DNA of 6,115 nt from an uncultured Phascolarctobacterium sp. (GTDB lineage Bacteria > Bacillota > Negativicutes > Acidaminococcales > Acidaminococcaceae): NCBI GenBank assembly GCA_900551335.1, contig URVO01000085.1, positions 1-6,115 of the forward strand, given 5' to 3'. The notes under the pieces are model-generated. The model made no database searches. It was not told where the DNA came from and worked only from the letters and a program-made list of their open reading frames with translations. The translations under genes were made by a program, and so were the position numbers. The stretch's first letter is position 1; the number at the start of each line of letters is the position of its first letter. Shown here in pieces: positions 5,715 to 6,115 of the stretch.

Positions 5715-5748
5715 TGTATAACCACCTCTTTCCTTTATTTCTATAACT

Positions 5749-5778
5749 ATTTTACACCATAAAATTAAGAATAGTAAA
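5749..5778 (-). promoter_or_regulatory. Likely promoter of the RelA-like gene pair
   Basis: TTTACT (5773-5778) and TAAAAT (5749-5754) are separated by 18 nt on the minus strand, giving a predicted start near 5742 and a leader of about 28 nt that holds the ribosome binding site. The -35 box directly abuts hairpin copy 2 (5779-5810), so the T-rich tail of that hairpin doubles as the -35. The match is moderate, suggesting low basal expression. Confidence 0.45.
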
Positions 5779-5811
5779 GCCCGCAGTTCACTTTTGCATG
5801 AGCTGTGGGCT
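5776..5811. repeat. Flanking hairpin repeat, copy 2
   Basis: This is the near-identical partner of 4818-4853. The stem (5779-5790 with 5799-5810) now contains two wobble or mismatched positions created by the transitions at 5802 and 5806, and the T-run on the minus strand is interrupted (TTTACT). It could still be a weak terminator for read-through from the yccF side. It sits immediately before the promoter of the gene pair, so the island is enclosed by the two copies. Confidence 0.8.
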
Positions 5812-5829
5812 GTATTAGCAAAAAGCTTC

Positions 5830-5934
5830 CCAAAAAGAGAAAACAGCCTGCAGGGGATATTGCAGACTGTTTCTCTTAGGAAAGCTGTTTATGATGAATT
5901 TGATGGGAAGGGTGTAGCATCATCTTTGCTACAC
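5830..5934 (-). ncRNA. Candidate small RNA downstream of yccF
   Basis: The 128 nt between the yccF stop and its terminator contain a promoter-like pair (5939-5966) whose predicted start falls at 5932-5934. That is exactly the first base of a perfect 8-bp hairpin (GTGTAGCA 5927-5934, TGCTACAC 5912-5919, 7-nt loop). After it comes an unpaired pyrimidine-rich linker with CCCTTCCC and CTTTCC, then the strong terminator. A 5' hairpin, single-stranded C/U-rich seed and terminator make the usual architecture of a trans-acting sRNA about 105 nt long. It could instead be only the 3' UTR of yccF. No RNA family is recognised. Confidence 0.35.
5831..5877 (-). terminator. Rho-independent terminator after yccF / candidate small RNA
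   Basis: On the minus strand, AAGAGAAACAGTCTGCA (5861-5877) pairs with TGCAGGCTGTTTTCTCTT (5835-5852) with one bulge and one G-U, closing an 8-nt loop. The run of T's continues past the stem to 5832. The pairing is better on the minus strand than on the plus strand, where the same position is a C-A mismatch, which fixes its direction. Confidence 0.88.
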
Positions 5935-5938
5935 TCAT

Positions 5939-5966
5939 AGTATACAACATTGCTGTGACATAGCAA
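5939..5966 (-). promoter_or_regulatory. Candidate promoter with overlapping palindromic operator
   Basis: TTGCTA (5961-5966) and TATACT (5939-5944) are 16 nt apart on the minus strand. The -35 box is the first part of TTGCTATGTCACAGCAA (5950-5966), a 17-bp near-palindrome with seven of eight symmetric pairs matching. A symmetric site over a -35 box is a common repressor-operator layout. The RNA it would produce starts at the hairpin at 5912-5934. Confidence 0.4.
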
Positions 5967-6005
5967 GGGCAAACTTTTGAAGAAAACGTGAAATGAAATT
6001 TATCT

Positions 6006-6115
<110 letters not shown>

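Noticed and set aside
4818..5811. Insertion sequence or CRISPR interpretation of the repeated hairpins
   Set aside because: No transposase, no terminal inverted repeats with target duplication, and only two repeats 958 bp apart; they behave as terminator-type hairpins.

Overview
This window reads as a chromosomal segment of a Firmicute with mixed base composition. Protein style suggests Negativicutes, perhaps the Phascolarctobacterium/Acidaminococcaceae neighbourhood, but that is recollection of family sequences and has not been tested. Every supportable gene lies on the minus strand, so the biological order runs from high to low coordinates.

From right to left: (1) 6006-6115 is the C-terminal end of a YccF-family membrane protein, followed by a long 3' region. 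That region contains a possible small-RNA gene (about 5830-5934) with its own promoter and ends in a clear terminator. (2) 4815-5811 is an AT-rich two-gene island. It holds a small single-domain RelA/SpoT-type nucleotide pyrophosphokinase (194 aa) followed 4 nt later by an 81-aa protein, an arrangement typical of toxSAS toxin-antitoxin modules. The island is bracketed by two nearly identical 36-nt hairpins (33/36 identical, same orientation, 958 bp apart). (3) 3753-4641 onward is a strong consensus promoter, then ecfA1-ecfA2-ecfT-truA in a tightly overlapping operon: the energising module of ECF vitamin/metal importers plus tRNA pseudouridine synthase. (4) 300-1282 is a second strong promoter, a structured leader and rplM-rpsI (ribosomal proteins L13 and S9), ending in a strong terminator. 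(5) 1-199 is a promoter and the first 37 codons of an AAA-ATPase-like family protein that runs off the left edge.

The ecfA1-ecfA2-ecfT-truA-rplM-rpsI order is the conserved tail of the Firmicutes ribosomal-protein supercluster, which normally follows rpoA-rplQ. Here the tail starts from its own promoter, and the sequence before it is the RelA-like island rather than rplQ. The main discovery candidate is that island: an alarmone-synthetase-fold protein with all visible synthetase motifs, a small partner of uncharacterised type, low GC against GC-rich neighbours, and flanking hairpin repeats that could mark how it arrived. A secondary candidate is the small RNA with a 17-bp near-palindrome over its promoter downstream of yccF.
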